In this document: positions 8,706 through 17,135 of the stretch, piece by piece | How the letters are laid out: every line of letters starts with the position of its first letter | How positions within the stretch are numbered: position 1 is the first letter of the stretch | Assembly (NCBI GenBank): GCA_905198155.1 | Contig: CAJKBQ010000019.1 | Span: 1 to 56,934 of the forward strand | Length of the DNA stretch: 56,934 nt | Direction of reading: 5' to 3' | Origin: an uncultured Eubacteriales bacterium | GTDB taxonomy: Bacteria > Bacillota > Clostridia > Oscillospirales > Acutalibacteraceae | Program-made: the position numbers and the translations under genes | Notes under the pieces: generated by a model | The model's database searches: none | What the model saw: only the letters and a program-made list of their open reading frames with translations | What the model was told of the DNA's origin: nothing

Positions 8706-9470
8706 TTAACGGAAATAATCGAGCTTTTTTTCGATCCGGCTGAACAGGATGGTCAGCAGGCCGTTGAACAGCAGGTAGTACAGGCCGGTGAAGAACAGCG
8801 GCCACAGCAGCCCGGCATACCCATGCGACCCTTTGAGGAACGCGTACCCTGCCCAAATCACCTCTTGGAGCGAAATCACGCGCGCCAGCGACGTATCCTT
8901 GACCAGTGTGATAATCTCGTTTGCCATGGGCGGGACGATGCGCTTCACCATTTGCAGCAGCGTCACTTTGAAAAAAATCTGCCGCTTGGTCATGCCCAGC
9001 ACCTGACCGGCTTCCTGCTGGCCGACGGGGACGCCTTGAATTCCGCCGCGGTAGATTTCCGAAAAATAACACGCGTAATTGAAGATAAACGCAATCGCCG
9101 ACGCGGTGAACCGCCCGGCTTCCCCGCTGCCCCACGGACTCTGATCCAAAACGCGCCCCGGAATATAGTACAGGATCAGCAGCTGAAGCATCAGCGGTGT
9201 TCCGCGGACCACCCACACCACCAGCCGCGTCAGCAGCGCGACCGGGCGGAATTCGATCCAGAATTTCGCCCAGCGGCCGGGCTTGCGGTTTTGTTTGAGC
9301 AGCGACCATCGGATCGGCCGGCTCAGCGGCGCCCATCGGCTCATGGAGCCGAACGAGATGACCAGCCCCAGCGGAAGCGCACCCAGCAGCGTCACGACGA
9401 ACAGCTTGAGTGTTTGCAAAAATCCGACGTTCAGCGCGTAAACGACGGTGGTAAATTGGTCCATATTCAT
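8706..9470 (-). CDS. Polar amino-acid ABC importer, permease
   Basis: 254 residues with about five membrane helices. The EAA loop reads EAGQVLGMTKRQIFFKVTL, close to the consensus EAxxxxGxxxxxxFxxIxLP of the HisM/GlnP family. It also has LVVWVVRGTPLMLQL, the RGTPLLvQL motif of that family. The start follows AGGA seven bases upstream. An insertion of hydrophilic sequence near residues 45-60 (LLKQNRKPGRWAKF) is somewhat unusual. The gene lies 13 bases ahead of the ATPase and is separated from the binding-protein gene by a stable intergenic hairpin. Confidence 0.88.
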   Translation of the reverse strand: MNMDQFTTVVYALNVGFLQTLKLFVVTLLGALPLGLVISFGSMSRWAPLSRPIRWSLLKQNRKPGRWAKFWIEFRPVALLTRLVVWVVRGTPLMLQLLILYYIPGRVLDQSPWGSGEAGRFTASAIAFIFNYACYFSEIYRGGIQGVPVGQQEAGQVLGMTKRQIFFKVTLLQMVKRIVPPMANEIITLVKDTSLARVISLQEVIWAGYAFLKGSHGYAGLLWPLFFTGLYYLLFNGLLTILFSRIEKKLDYFR

Positions 9471-9513
9471 CGGACGTTCCTCACTTTGCTTTTGAAATCG
9501 TCATTCCCGCAGA

Positions 9514-9558
9514 AAAACCGTCGAAAGGCGGCCGCAGTGTGCGGAGCCTTTCGGCGGG
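9514..9558 (-). other. Stable intergenic hairpin between binding-protein and permease genes
   Basis: Arms CGAAAGGC and GCCTTTCG enclose a second stem CCGCA/TGCGG. Such hairpins after the binding-protein gene commonly protect its mRNA so that it is made in excess; here that role is inferred. Confidence 0.5.
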
Positions 9559-9584
9559 AATCCGGGGGAACCTTCCGGGTTCGT

Positions 9585-10391
9585 TTATTTCTGCTCGATC
9601 AGCGTATCGGCTTCGATGTCGTACTGCTCGCACAGTTTTTTCATGGTGCCGTCGGCGTACTTTTCTTTGAAGAATTTGTTCAGCGCTTCGACCGCGTCGC
9701 TGCCTTTGCGGAAGCCCACACCGTATTCTTCGCTGTTAAGCTTCGCGGTGTAAGTCAGGTTCGCGTAGCTGGTGCCTTCGCCGATGGTAGATTTGGCCAT
9801 CAGCAGGTCGATCACCGCCGCGTCCGACGTACCGGACTGCACTTCCGTCAGCGCGGTGGCCTGGTCTTCGACCGGGGTAAATTTGTAGCCCAGTGCGGTG
9901 ACCTGCTTCTGACCGGCGGAACCGTTTTCGACGGCGAACTGCGCTTCTTTCAGGCTTTCGACGGTGGCGTATTTGTCTTTGTCCGCCGCTTTGACCACGG
10001 CGACCTGCGCATTGTTAAAGTACGGGTTGGAGCAGGACATTGCGGCTTTGACTTCGTCGTTCAGCGTCATACCGTTCCACACGACGTCGATCGTTTTGCC
10101 GTCCAGCTCCATGGCTTTGTTGTCCCAGTTGATGATCTGGAACACCGGCTTCACGCCCAGGCTTTCCGCAAATGCCGTGGCCATGTCGGCATCGAAGCCG
10201 ATCCAGTTGCCTTTTTCGTCCTGATAATCAATCGGTTCAAACTCGGTAATGCCGATCACCAGCGTGCCTTTCTGCTTGATGTAAGCCAGGTCGCCGTCCG
10301 CCGCTGCGGAGCTGGATTTCGCGCTGGCGCAGCCCGCCAGCACCCCCAAGCAGAGCATAACCGCCAGCACCATCGCAATGATTTTCTTCAT
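9585..10391 (-). CDS. Polar amino-acid ABC importer, substrate-binding lipoprotein
   Basis: 268 residues. A lipoprotein signal peptide ends in the lipobox LAGC with Cys at about residue 21. The mature part begins with IKQKGTLVIGITEFEPIDYQDEKG and contains GFDADMATAFAESLG, hallmarks of family 3 (SBP_bac_3) proteins that bind polar amino acids such as glutamine, histidine, arginine or cystine. It is first in the operon, with a near-consensus promoter 80 bases upstream. The ligand cannot be named from sequence alone; the shared operator with the his operon suggests histidine. Confidence 0.9.
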   Translation of the reverse strand: MKKIIAMVLAVMLCLGVLAGCASAKSSSAAADGDLAYIKQKGTLVIGITEFEPIDYQDEKGNWIGFDADMATAFAESLGVKPVFQIINWDNKAMELDGKTIDVVWNGMTLNDEVKAAMSCSNPYFNNAQVAVVKAADKDKYATVESLKEAQFAVENGSAGQKQVTALGYKFTPVEDQATALTEVQSGTSDAAVIDLLMAKSTIGEGTSYANLTYTAKLNSEEYGVGFRKGSDAVEALNKFFKEKYADGTMKKLCEQYDIEADTLIEQK

Positions 10392-10460
10392 AAATAACGC
10401 TTCCTCTCTGTGAGTTCAATGAAATTGAATGAGTTGATTTAATTGCTTTACCGTAGTAAA

Positions 10461-10479
10461 GTGATAACATGATAACACA
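10461..10479. promoter_or_regulatory. Putative HisR-type operator at the importer promoter
   Basis: GTGATAACATGATAACAC is two copies of a (G)TGATAACA half site nine bases apart. It overlaps the -10 box and shares TAACATGATA (10 bases, reverse strand TATCATGTTA) with the his-operon leader, as well as the GTGTTATCA half site. Next to it is the palindrome CTTTAC-CGTA-GTAAAG (10447-10462). Confidence 0.5.
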
Positions 10480-10497
10480 GAAAAGCGCATTTGTCAA
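10469..10497 (-). promoter_or_regulatory. Promoter of the amino-acid importer operon
   Basis: TTGACA (10492-10497), 17-base spacer, TATCAT (10469-10474), minus strand. Confidence 0.8.
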
Positions 10498-10625
10498 TGG
10501 GTTTTGCAAAACTTTTTTGCGGTTTGCGGAAATTCCATTGAACCGTCTGTTTTCACAAAATATTAGAATGAATTTTAGCAAAAACGCCGATTCAAATTCC
10601 GTACCAAAGGTCGTTTTTGCGTATG

Positions 10626-10654
10626 AAAATGCCGTCCCATTCGGACGGCATTTT
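10626..10654 (-). terminator. Terminator of the his operon
   Basis: AAAATGCCGTCC and GGACGGCATTTT form a perfect 12-bp stem with a five-base loop, about 75 bases after the hisIE stop. With A and T on both sides it can work in both directions. Confidence 0.8.
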
Positions 10655-10726
10655 CGGCGCGTTTTTTTCGTCCGCCCGCAGGCGTATCCGAACAACAGGC
10701 AAAAATTCCGTACAATTCGGTCGGCA

Positions 10727-11377
10727 TTATTCCGTCATTTTCTCCTGCTTGACTTTGTGGTCGATGATGTGGCGCGAAGCCAGTTCGCGGTGGACATCTT
10801 CTACGGAAATGCCCATTTGGACCATCAGCACCATGGTGTGATACGCGAGGTCGGCGATTTCGTAGATGGTTTCCTTTTTGTCGTCCGCCTTCCCGGCGAT
10901 GATGACTTCGGTACACTCTTCGCCGACTTTTTTCAGGATTTTGTCGATGCCTTTTTCAAACAGGTAGGTGGTGTATGAGCCTTCGGGGCGGGTTTCGTTC
11001 CGCTCCCGGAGGAGACGGTACAGCCCTTCCAGCGAAAACTGCGCGCGGTCGGGGCTTTGCCACACCGGGTACGCGAAGCACGAATCGGTGCCGAGGTGGC
11101 ACGCGGGGCCGTCTTTTTCGACCACAACCACCAGCGCGTCGCGGTCGCAGTCGGCGGTAATGGACACGATGTGCTGCACGTTGCCGCTGGTTTCGCCTTT
11201 GCGCCACAGTTCCTGCCGCGAACGGCTCCAAAAGCAGGTGCGGCCTTCCACCATTGAGATTTCCAGGCTTTCGCGGTTCATATACGCGACGGTCAGCACG
11301 TCTTTCGTGACGGCGTCCACCACGACGGCCGGGATCAGGCCTTTTTCGTCAAATTTCAGTTCGTTGAGATCGATCAT
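10727..11377 (-). CDS. hisIE: Bifunctional phosphoribosyl-AMP cyclohydrolase / phosphoribosyl-ATP pyrophosphatase
   Basis: 216 residues catalysing steps 2 and 3 of histidine synthesis. The N-terminal HisI domain (about 1-115) has FWSRSRQELWRKGETSGN and the zinc-site motif DCDRDALVV...GPACHLG. The C-terminal HisE domain (about 120-216) has KKVGEECTEVIIAGK and EIADLAYHTMVLMVQMG, the EE...E...D metal motif of this all-helical NTP-pyrophosphohydrolase fold. The start MIDLNELKF is chosen because AAAGGA lies eight bases upstream. It is the last gene of the operon, 23 bases after hisF, followed by a terminator. Confidence 0.96.
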   Translation of the reverse strand: MIDLNELKFDEKGLIPAVVVDAVTKDVLTVAYMNRESLEISMVEGRTCFWSRSRQELWRKGETSGNVQHIVSITADCDRDALVVVVEKDGPACHLGTDSCFAYPVWQSPDRAQFSLEGLYRLLRERNETRPEGSYTTYLFEKGIDKILKKVGEECTEVIIAGKADDKKETIYEIADLAYHTMVLMVQMGISVEDVHRELASRHIIDHKVKQEKMTE

Positions 11378-11400
11378 GAGATTCTTCCTTTCCAAGCTTA

Positions 11401-12162
11401 TCACGATTGCCGCACGGGGATGCCGCTGCGCGCCAGTTCCGCTTTGAGGGCGGGGATTTCCACTTCGCCGAAATGGAAGATGGAGGCCGCCAGTCCGGCG
11501 TCGATGTCGGGAATTTCGCGGAACAGCGTGACGAAATCCGCAGCCGATCCCGCGCCGCCCGATGCGACCACCGGGACGTTGACTGCCGCCCGCACGGCGC
11601 GCAGCAGTTCAATGTCGAACCCGTGCTTGACGCCGTCGGTGTCGATGGAATTGACCACCACTTCACCCGCCCCCAGTGCGACGCCGCGGCGAATCCAGTC
11701 GATGGCGTCCAATCCGGTGGACTCGCGGCCGCCTTTGGCGAACACGCGGAATGCGCCGTCCACGCGCTTGACGTCCGCCGACAGCACCACGCATTGGCTG
11801 CCGTATTTCTGCGCGGCGGCGGCGATTAAATCCGGGTCGCGCAGCGCGCCGGAATTGACGCTGACTTTGTCCGCACCGCATTTCAGGACGCGGTCGAAAT
11901 CGGCGATGGTTTGGATGCCGCCGCCGACGGTCAGCGGGATGAAGATGGTGCGCGCGACTTCGCACAGGATGTCGGTAAACAGGGCGCGGCCTTCAGCCGA
12001 AGCGGTGATGTCGTAAAACACCAGTTCGTCCGCGCCGTGCGACGAATAATACTGGCCGAGCGCCACCGGGGACGATACGTCGCTCAGTCCGGCGAAGCGG
12101 ACGCCTTTGACGACGCGGCCGTCTTTGACGTCGAGGCACGGGATGATGCGTTTGGTAATCAT
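11401..12162 (-). CDS. hisF: Imidazole glycerol phosphate synthase, cyclase subunit
   Basis: 253 residues, the normal length. It starts MITKRIIPCLDVKDGRVVKG, with the catalytic Asp in CLDVKDG and the second one in VVVNSIDTDG. The (beta/alpha)8 barrel closes with VVASGGAGSAADF. It joins with HisH to make IGP and AICAR from PRFAR and glutamine-derived ammonia. The gene overlaps hisA by four bases (ATGA). Confidence 0.97.
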   Translation of the reverse strand: MITKRIIPCLDVKDGRVVKGVRFAGLSDVSSPVALGQYYSSHGADELVFYDITASAEGRALFTDILCEVARTIFIPLTVGGGIQTIADFDRVLKCGADKVSVNSGALRDPDLIAAAAQKYGSQCVVLSADVKRVDGAFRVFAKGGRESTGLDAIDWIRRGVALGAGEVVVNSIDTDGVKHGFDIELLRAVRAAVNVPVVASGGAGSAADFVTLFREIPDIDAGLAASIFHFGEVEIPALKAELARSGIPVRQS

Positions 12163-12872
12163 TGCGCCACCTCCAACGCCTGCGCCAGGTCGATCGCGCC
12201 GGTGTAGTACGCTTTGCCGATGATCGCCCCGGCGGCGCCCAGGCCGCGCAGGGCGCGCACGTCGTCCAGTGTGGAGACGCCGCCCGACGCGATGATATCC
12301 AGCGAGTAGCGCGCGCACAGGTCGCGGTACAGCGGCAGGTTGGTGCCGTGCATGGCGCCGTCTTTCGAGATGTCGGTGCAGATCACCGTGCGGACGCCCA
12401 TGCGCACCATCCGATCCAGAAATGCATCCAGCGTGACCGGCGATTGCTCGCGCCAGCCGCGGATGGCAATGCGGCCGTCTTTGACGTCGGCGCCGACGGC
12501 GATGCGGTCGCCATACAGTGCCACCGCCGCGCGCAGCAGCACGTCGTCGGTGATGGCGGCCGTGCCGAGAATGACGCGCGCCACGCCGCAGGCAAAGTAC
12601 CGCTCAGCCGTCGCCAGGTCGCGGATGCCGCCGCCGATTTCGATGCGCAGTTTCGTTTCGCGGGCAATCTCCGCCACGACGGGCAGGTTGGGCGTGTCGC
12701 CGTCGCGCGCGCCTTGCAAGTCTACCATATGAATTTCCTGCGCGCCGGCCGCGGCAAACGATTGCGCGACATCCAGCGGGCAGTCGCTGTACACGGTCAT
12801 TTGGGCGTAGTCGCCGTGCAGCAGGCGGACGGCTTTTCGGTCGTACAAATCAATGGCGGGCAAAATTCTCAT
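12159..12872 (-). CDS. hisA: ProFAR isomerase
   Basis: 237 residues with MRILPAIDLYDRKAVRLLHGD (catalytic Asp in the PAIDL motif), IEIGGGIRD and VICTDISKDGAMHG (second catalytic Asp). It performs the Amadori rearrangement of ProFAR to PRFAR. It overlaps hisH upstream and hisF downstream by four bases each. Confidence 0.96.
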   Translation of the reverse strand: MRILPAIDLYDRKAVRLLHGDYAQMTVYSDCPLDVAQSFAAAGAQEIHMVDLQGARDGDTPNLPVVAEIARETKLRIEIGGGIRDLATAERYFACGVARVILGTAAITDDVLLRAAVALYGDRIAVGADVKDGRIAIRGWREQSPVTLDAFLDRMVRMGVRTVICTDISKDGAMHGTNLPLYRDLCARYSLDIIASGGVSTLDDVRALRGLGAAGAIIGKAYYTGAIDLAQALEVAQ

Positions 12873-13489
12873 GTCCAGTCCTCCGTTTCGCAAAAGGCGC
12901 GCAGGATGCGCAGCCCGACTTCGCCGCTTTTTTCAGGGTGAAATTGGCAGCCCATGATCGACCCGCGCGCGACCGCCGCCGGGACGTCGATGCCGTATTC
13001 CGCAGTGGCGATGACGCTGTCGGCGCAGTCCGTCGCAGCGTACGAGTGAACAAAATAGACGCAGTCACCCGGCTGCACATATCGCAGCAGCGGATGCGGG
13101 CGGACGATGCGCAGTCCGTTCCAGCCGATGTGCGGGATGCGCAGCGACGCAGGAATGCGCCCGGCCAGCGGGGCGACGGTGCCGGGCAGCAGCCCCAGCC
13201 CGGCGTGCGTGCCGAATTCCAGCCCGCGGTCAAACAGCAGCTGCATCCCGAGGCAGATGCCCATCACGGGCGTCCCGGCCTGCGCCTGCGCCGTCACGAC
13301 GCGATCCAGTCCGGATGCGCGCAGTTTGGCCGCCGCGTCGCCGAATGCGCCGACACCGGGCAAGATCAGCCGATCCGCGCGGCGCAGCACCGCAGCATCC
13401 GACGAGACAACAGCGTCCGCGCCGATCATGGCCAGCGAAGAGCGCAGCGAAAAGAGGTTGCCCACGCCGTAGTCCACGATGCCGATCAT
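12869..13489 (-). CDS. hisH: Imidazole glycerol phosphate synthase, glutaminase subunit
   Basis: 206 residues. Class I glutamine amidotransferase with the oxyanion strand LPGVGAFGDA, nucleophile elbow GICLGMQLLF (Cys near residue 84) and the C-terminal His/Glu pair in CQFHPEKSG. It supplies ammonia to HisF. It overlaps hisB and hisA by four bases, so translation is coupled through hisB-H-A-F. Confidence 0.96.
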   Translation of the reverse strand: MIGIVDYGVGNLFSLRSSLAMIGADAVVSSDAAVLRRADRLILPGVGAFGDAAAKLRASGLDRVVTAQAQAGTPVMGICLGMQLLFDRGLEFGTHAGLGLLPGTVAPLAGRIPASLRIPHIGWNGLRIVRPHPLLRYVQPGDCVYFVHSYAATDCADSVIATAEYGIDVPAAVARGSIMGCQFHPEKSGEVGLRILRAFCETEDWT

Positions 13490-14076
13490 CCCAGCACCCC
13501 CTTGGTGGACGGGATCTCGTCGCGGAAATCGAGGTCGATCGCGACGGCCTGCGCCAGCGCACGGGCGGCGGCTTTGAACGCGCCTTCCAGAATGTGATGG
13601 CTGTTCGCGCCGCTCAGTTGCCGCAGATGCAGGGTGATCCCGCCGTCGCGCGCGAATGCGGTGAAAAATTCGGCGGCCAGCTCGGTGTCGAACGTGCCGA
13701 CTTTTTCGGTGGGGCAGGCAAGGTCGGTGTAAAATCCGCCGCGGCCGGAAATGTCCACGGCGGCCAGAATCAGCGTTTCGTCCATCGGCAGGGCGATGCT
13801 GCCGTAGCGCATGATCCCGCGCTTGTCGTCCAGCGCCTGGCGGAACGCCGTGCCGAGGCAGATGCCGATGTCCTCGACGGTGTGGTGATCGTCCACTTCC
13901 ACGTCGCCGCGGCAGATCACGCACAGGTCGCACCGGCTGTGGCGCGCGAAAAGCGTCAGCATATGATTCAAAAATCCGCACCCGGTGTCGATTTCGGCGC
14001 GTCCGGTACCGTCCAGGTTCAGGGTGAGGGAAATATCGGTTTCCGCCGTGGTGCGGGTGATGGTGGCAGTTCGCAT
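13486..14076 (-). CDS. hisB: Imidazoleglycerol-phosphate dehydratase
   Basis: 196 residues, the monofunctional form without a phosphatase domain. The start after GAAAGGAC gives MRTATITRTTAETDISLTL. Manganese-binding motifs are present: GCGFLNHMLTLFARHS, DDHHTVEDIG near residue 65, and SHHILEGAFKA near the end. Because this HisB lacks the HisN phosphatase part and no histidinol phosphatase is in the operon, that step must be encoded elsewhere. Confidence 0.96.
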   Translation of the reverse strand: MRTATITRTTAETDISLTLNLDGTGRAEIDTGCGFLNHMLTLFARHSRCDLCVICRGDVEVDDHHTVEDIGICLGTAFRQALDDKRGIMRYGSIALPMDETLILAAVDISGRGGFYTDLACPTEKVGTFDTELAAEFFTAFARDGGITLHLRQLSGANSHHILEGAFKAAARALAQAVAIDLDFRDEIPSTKGVLG

Positions 14077-14109
14077 GGGGACCGTCCTTTCTGATGATGA
14101 ATGGAGCCG

Positions 14110-14133
14110 GTGCAAATCCCGTTCAATTTGCAC
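14110..14133 (-). other. Hairpin in the hisC-hisB gap
   Basis: GTGCAAAT and ATTTGCAC form an 8-bp perfect stem with an eight-base loop in the 63-base gap. This is the largest gap between structural genes of the operon and may be an mRNA processing or stability site. Confidence 0.35.
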
Positions 14134-14139
14134 GGCATT

Positions 14140-15201
14140 TTACTGCGCGGCACGGATCGCGTCGATGGCAGCCAGCAGCGTGTCCATCTGCGCGCGGGTG
14201 CCGATGGTGATCCGGTTGAAATTTGCGATGCGCGGCTTGTCAAAGTGGCGCACCAGCACGCCACGGGCTTTTAATTCGCGGTACAGAAACGCGCCGTCCA
14301 GCTCGGGGGATTGGGCAAAGACGAAGTTCGCGCAGGAATCCAGCACGGTGAAGCCGCGGGCGCGGAGCGCGGCGGCGGTGTAGGCGCGGTTTTCGACGAT
14401 TTGCGCGCAGCAGCGGTCGAAATACGGCTGTTCGTGCAGCGCGGCGACACCGGCCGCTGCCGTCATGCGGTTGACGTTGTAGGGGTTGGTGGCGCAGCGG
14501 ACGGTATGCAGGTCGGCAATCAGCGACGGCGCGCCGATTCCGAATCCCAGCCGCGCGCCCGCCAGCGAACGCGATTTGGAAAACGTCTGCGTGACGAGCA
14601 AATTGTCGAACTGCGCGACCAGCGGGACGGCGCTTTCGCCGCCGAAATCGACATACGCTTCGTCCACGATCACCACGGAATCCGGATTGGTGCGCACAAT
14701 CTGCGCGATAACGTCGCGCGGGAGCGCCTTGCCGGTGGGCGCATTGGGGTTGGCAATCACGATGGTGCGGCCGCCGCCGATGTAGTCCGCCGGGTCGATG
14801 GAAAAATCGGCTTTCAGCGGGATTTCGGTATACGGAATGCGATTTCGCGCGGCAAACACCGGGTAAAAGCCGTAGGAGATGTCCGGAAAAGCCAGCGGAT
14901 GCGCGTCGTCGGCAAATGCCTGAAATGCAAGATCCAGCACTTCGTCGGAGCCGTTCGTCATAATCAGCTGCGCGGGCGACACACCGAAATGCGCGGCGGC
15001 GGCGGCAACCAGGTCGGTGCAGTCGGGATCGGAGTACAATTGCAGCCGCCCGGCTTCGGCCGTGGCCGCATCGATCACCGACTGCGGCGGCGGGAACGGC
15101 GATTCGTTGGTGTTCAGCTTGACGTACTGCGCATCGCGCGGCTGCTCGCCGGGCGTATACGGCTTCAGTCCAGCGCGGCGCGCGGAAAGGTATCGGCTCA
15201 T
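14140..15201 (-). CDS. hisC: Histidinol-phosphate aminotransferase
   Basis: 353 residues, fold type I PLP enzyme. Landmarks are KLNTNESPFPPP near the N-terminus, MTNGSDEVLDLAF, IANPNAPTGKAL, IVDEAYVDF and TQTFSKSRSLAGARLGF, where the Lys is the PLP attachment residue, with Arg near the C-terminus (FNRITIGTRAQM). It overlaps hisD by four bases. Confidence 0.95.
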   Translation of the reverse strand: MSRYLSARRAGLKPYTPGEQPRDAQYVKLNTNESPFPPPQSVIDAATAEAGRLQLYSDPDCTDLVAAAAAHFGVSPAQLIMTNGSDEVLDLAFQAFADDAHPLAFPDISYGFYPVFAARNRIPYTEIPLKADFSIDPADYIGGGRTIVIANPNAPTGKALPRDVIAQIVRTNPDSVVIVDEAYVDFGGESAVPLVAQFDNLLVTQTFSKSRSLAGARLGFGIGAPSLIADLHTVRCATNPYNVNRMTAAAGVAALHEQPYFDRCCAQIVENRAYTAAALRARGFTVLDSCANFVFAQSPELDGAFLYRELKARGVLVRHFDKPRIANFNRITIGTRAQMDTLLAAIDAIRAAQ

Positions 15202-16481
15202 TGGGCGGACTCCTTTCGGGCGAGGGCACTGCGGGCGTGGGCTTCCAGCCCCTCCTGGCGGGCGAACAGGGCGACTTTGTCGGCCACCTGCGCCAATGCG
15301 TCGCCGGTAAAGTAGGTAAACTGCGTTTTTTTAACGAAATCATCGACCGACAGCGGCGACGAGAAGCGCGCGGTGCCACTGGTGGGCAGGGTGTGGTTCG
15401 GCCCGGCCATGTAGTCGCCGAGCGCTTCGGGGCAGTGCTTGCCGAGGAAGATGGACCCGGCGTGGCGGATGCGGTCGAGGTAATCAAACGGCTGATCGAC
15501 GCATAATTCCAGATGTTCCGGGGCGATTTCGTTGGCGATATCGATCGCTTTCATCAGGTCGCCGGGCGCGACGATGATCTTGCCGTTGCGGTCGATGGAC
15601 GCACGCGCGATTTCGTACCGCGGCAGCGCCGGCAGCTGACGTTCGAGCTCGGCCTGCACCTGCTGCGCGAAGGTCATGGAGTCCGTCACCAGCACGGCAC
15701 TGGCGTTGCGGTCGTGCTCGGCCTGGGACAGCAGATCGGCGGCGATCACGCGCGGATCGTTGGTGTCGTCGGCGACCACGAGGATTTCGCTCGGCCCGGC
15801 GACCATATCGATGGCGACGCGGCCGAATACCTGTTTTTTCGCTTCGGCGACGTAGGCGTTGCCCGGCCCGACGATTTTATCGACGCGCGGCACCGATTTC
15901 GTCCCAAATGCCAGCGCGGCAATCGCCTGCGCACCGCCGATTTTGAAGATGCGATCGACCCCGGCGATGTGCGCCGCCGCCAGAATCGCCGGATTGACCG
16001 TGCCGTCCGGACGCGGTGGCGTGGTGATAACCAGTTCGCGGCAGCCCGCCAATTTGGCGGGGATGGCGTCCATCAGCACGGTGGACGGATAGGCCGCCGT
16101 GCCGCCGGGGACATACAACCCCACTTTTTCGATCGGCAGCACCTTCTGCCCCATCACGACGCCGGGCTGTTCGTTGATGATGAAGCTGGGGCGCACTTGT
16201 TTCGCGTGAAACATTCGGATATTGGCAGCCGCTTCGCGCAGAACGGTGCAAAATTCCGGCGAAATCTGCGCCATGGCGTCATCGATTTCCGCCGGGGAGA
16301 CTTCCAGCGCCGTCAGCGATGCGTGGTCAAACCGCTGCGCGTAGTTCCGCAGCGCCGCGTCGCCGTCACGCTGCACGGTGACCAGAATCTCCGCCACGGC
16401 GTCCCGCACGTCCGACACCGGATCCTGCCGGGCAAAAATGCGGTCGTTTGGCACCGCACCGTATTCGTAAATCGAGATCAT
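15198..16481 (-). CDS. hisD: Histidinol dehydrogenase
   Basis: 427 residues, the usual length. It contains VPGGTAAYPSTVLM, GAQAIAALAFGT, VGPGNAYVAEAKKQV and DMVAGPSEILVVAD, then LLSQAEHD and AGSIFLGKHCPEALGDY, the zinc and catalytic signatures. It oxidises histidinol to histidine in two NAD-dependent steps. AAAGGAC is nine bases before the ATG. Confidence 0.97.
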   Translation of the reverse strand: MISIYEYGAVPNDRIFARQDPVSDVRDAVAEILVTVQRDGDAALRNYAQRFDHASLTALEVSPAEIDDAMAQISPEFCTVLREAAANIRMFHAKQVRPSFIINEQPGVVMGQKVLPIEKVGLYVPGGTAAYPSTVLMDAIPAKLAGCRELVITTPPRPDGTVNPAILAAAHIAGVDRIFKIGGAQAIAALAFGTKSVPRVDKIVGPGNAYVAEAKKQVFGRVAIDMVAGPSEILVVADDTNDPRVIAADLLSQAEHDRNASAVLVTDSMTFAQQVQAELERQLPALPRYEIARASIDRNGKIIVAPGDLMKAIDIANEIAPEHLELCVDQPFDYLDRIRHAGSIFLGKHCPEALGDYMAGPNHTLPTSGTARFSSPLSVDDFVKKTQFTYFTGDALAQVADKVALFARQEGLEAHARSALARKESAQ

Positions 16482-16502
16482 GAAAATCGTCCTTTCTTTC
16501 GT

Positions 16503-17135
16503 TTAATTCCGTTCAATTGGAACGGAATTTGCAAGGCGCTGCACGAGCGTCTGAATCTGCGCCGTTTTGAACTTGTACGACACGCGGTTGGCGATCAGCC
16601 GGGCGCTGATCGGGACGACGGTGTCGATCACTTCGAGGTGATTTTCGCGCAGCGTGGTGCCCGTTTCGACGATATCGACGATCACGTCCGACAGGCCGAG
16701 GATGGGCGCCAGCTCAATGGAGCCGTTGAGGTGGATGATGTCGATGTCGCGGCAGTGCGCAGCATAATATTCACTGGCGATGTGCGCAAATTTGGTTGCG
16801 ACGCGCAGCGTGCGATCCACCGGGTCGCGGAAGCCGGATTTGGCAGCGACCGCCATGCGGCATTTGCCGATGCCCAAATCCAGCAGCTCATACACGTCCG
16901 GCCGGTATTCGAGCAGGATGTCTTTCCCGGCGATGCCGATATCGGCCGCGCCGCGCGCGACGTAGATGGCGACGTCGGACGGTTTGACCCAGAAGTAGCG
17001 CACCTGTTTTTCGGGGTTTTCAAAGATCAGCTTGCGCGACGATTCGCGGATCGCCGGGCAGTCGTACCCGGCGGCTTCCAGCATTTCGTACACGCGGTTT
17101 CCGAGCCGGCCTTTGGGCAATGCGATGTCAATCAT
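16503..17135 (-). CDS. hisG: ATP phosphoribosyltransferase, short-form catalytic subunit
   Basis: 210 residues. It starts MIDIALPKGRLGNRVYEML and contains DVAIYVARGAADIGIAGKD, and the PRPP loop region DIVETGTTLRENHL. It lacks the C-terminal regulatory domain of the long form, which matches the presence of hisZ directly upstream: short HisG needs HisZ for activity and histidine feedback. It overlaps hisZ by eight bases. Confidence 0.95.
   Translation of the reverse strand: MIDIALPKGRLGNRVYEMLEAAGYDCPAIRESSRKLIFENPEKQVRYFWVKPSDVAIYVARGAADIGIAGKDILLEYRPDVYELLDLGIGKCRMAVAAKSGFRDPVDRTLRVATKFAHIASEYYAAHCRDIDIIHLNGSIELAPILGLSDVIVDIVETGTTLRENHLEVIDTVVPISARLIANRVSYKFKTAQIQTLVQRLANSVPIERN
16505..16529 (-). 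other. Hairpin at the 3' end of hisG
   Basis: AATTCCGTTC and GAACGGAATT form a perfect 10-bp stem with a five-base loop. It covers the last hisG codons and part of the stop codon, just before hisD. It may affect mRNA stability or processing between hisG and hisD. Confidence 0.4.

Larger units (their letters stand above)
10392..10726. other. Intergenic region between his operon end and amino-acid importer
   Basis: 335 bases holding the importer promoter and operator-like repeats near 10447-10497 and the his-operon terminator near 10626-10654. The rest is AT-rich with no gene that I can support. Confidence 0.75.
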
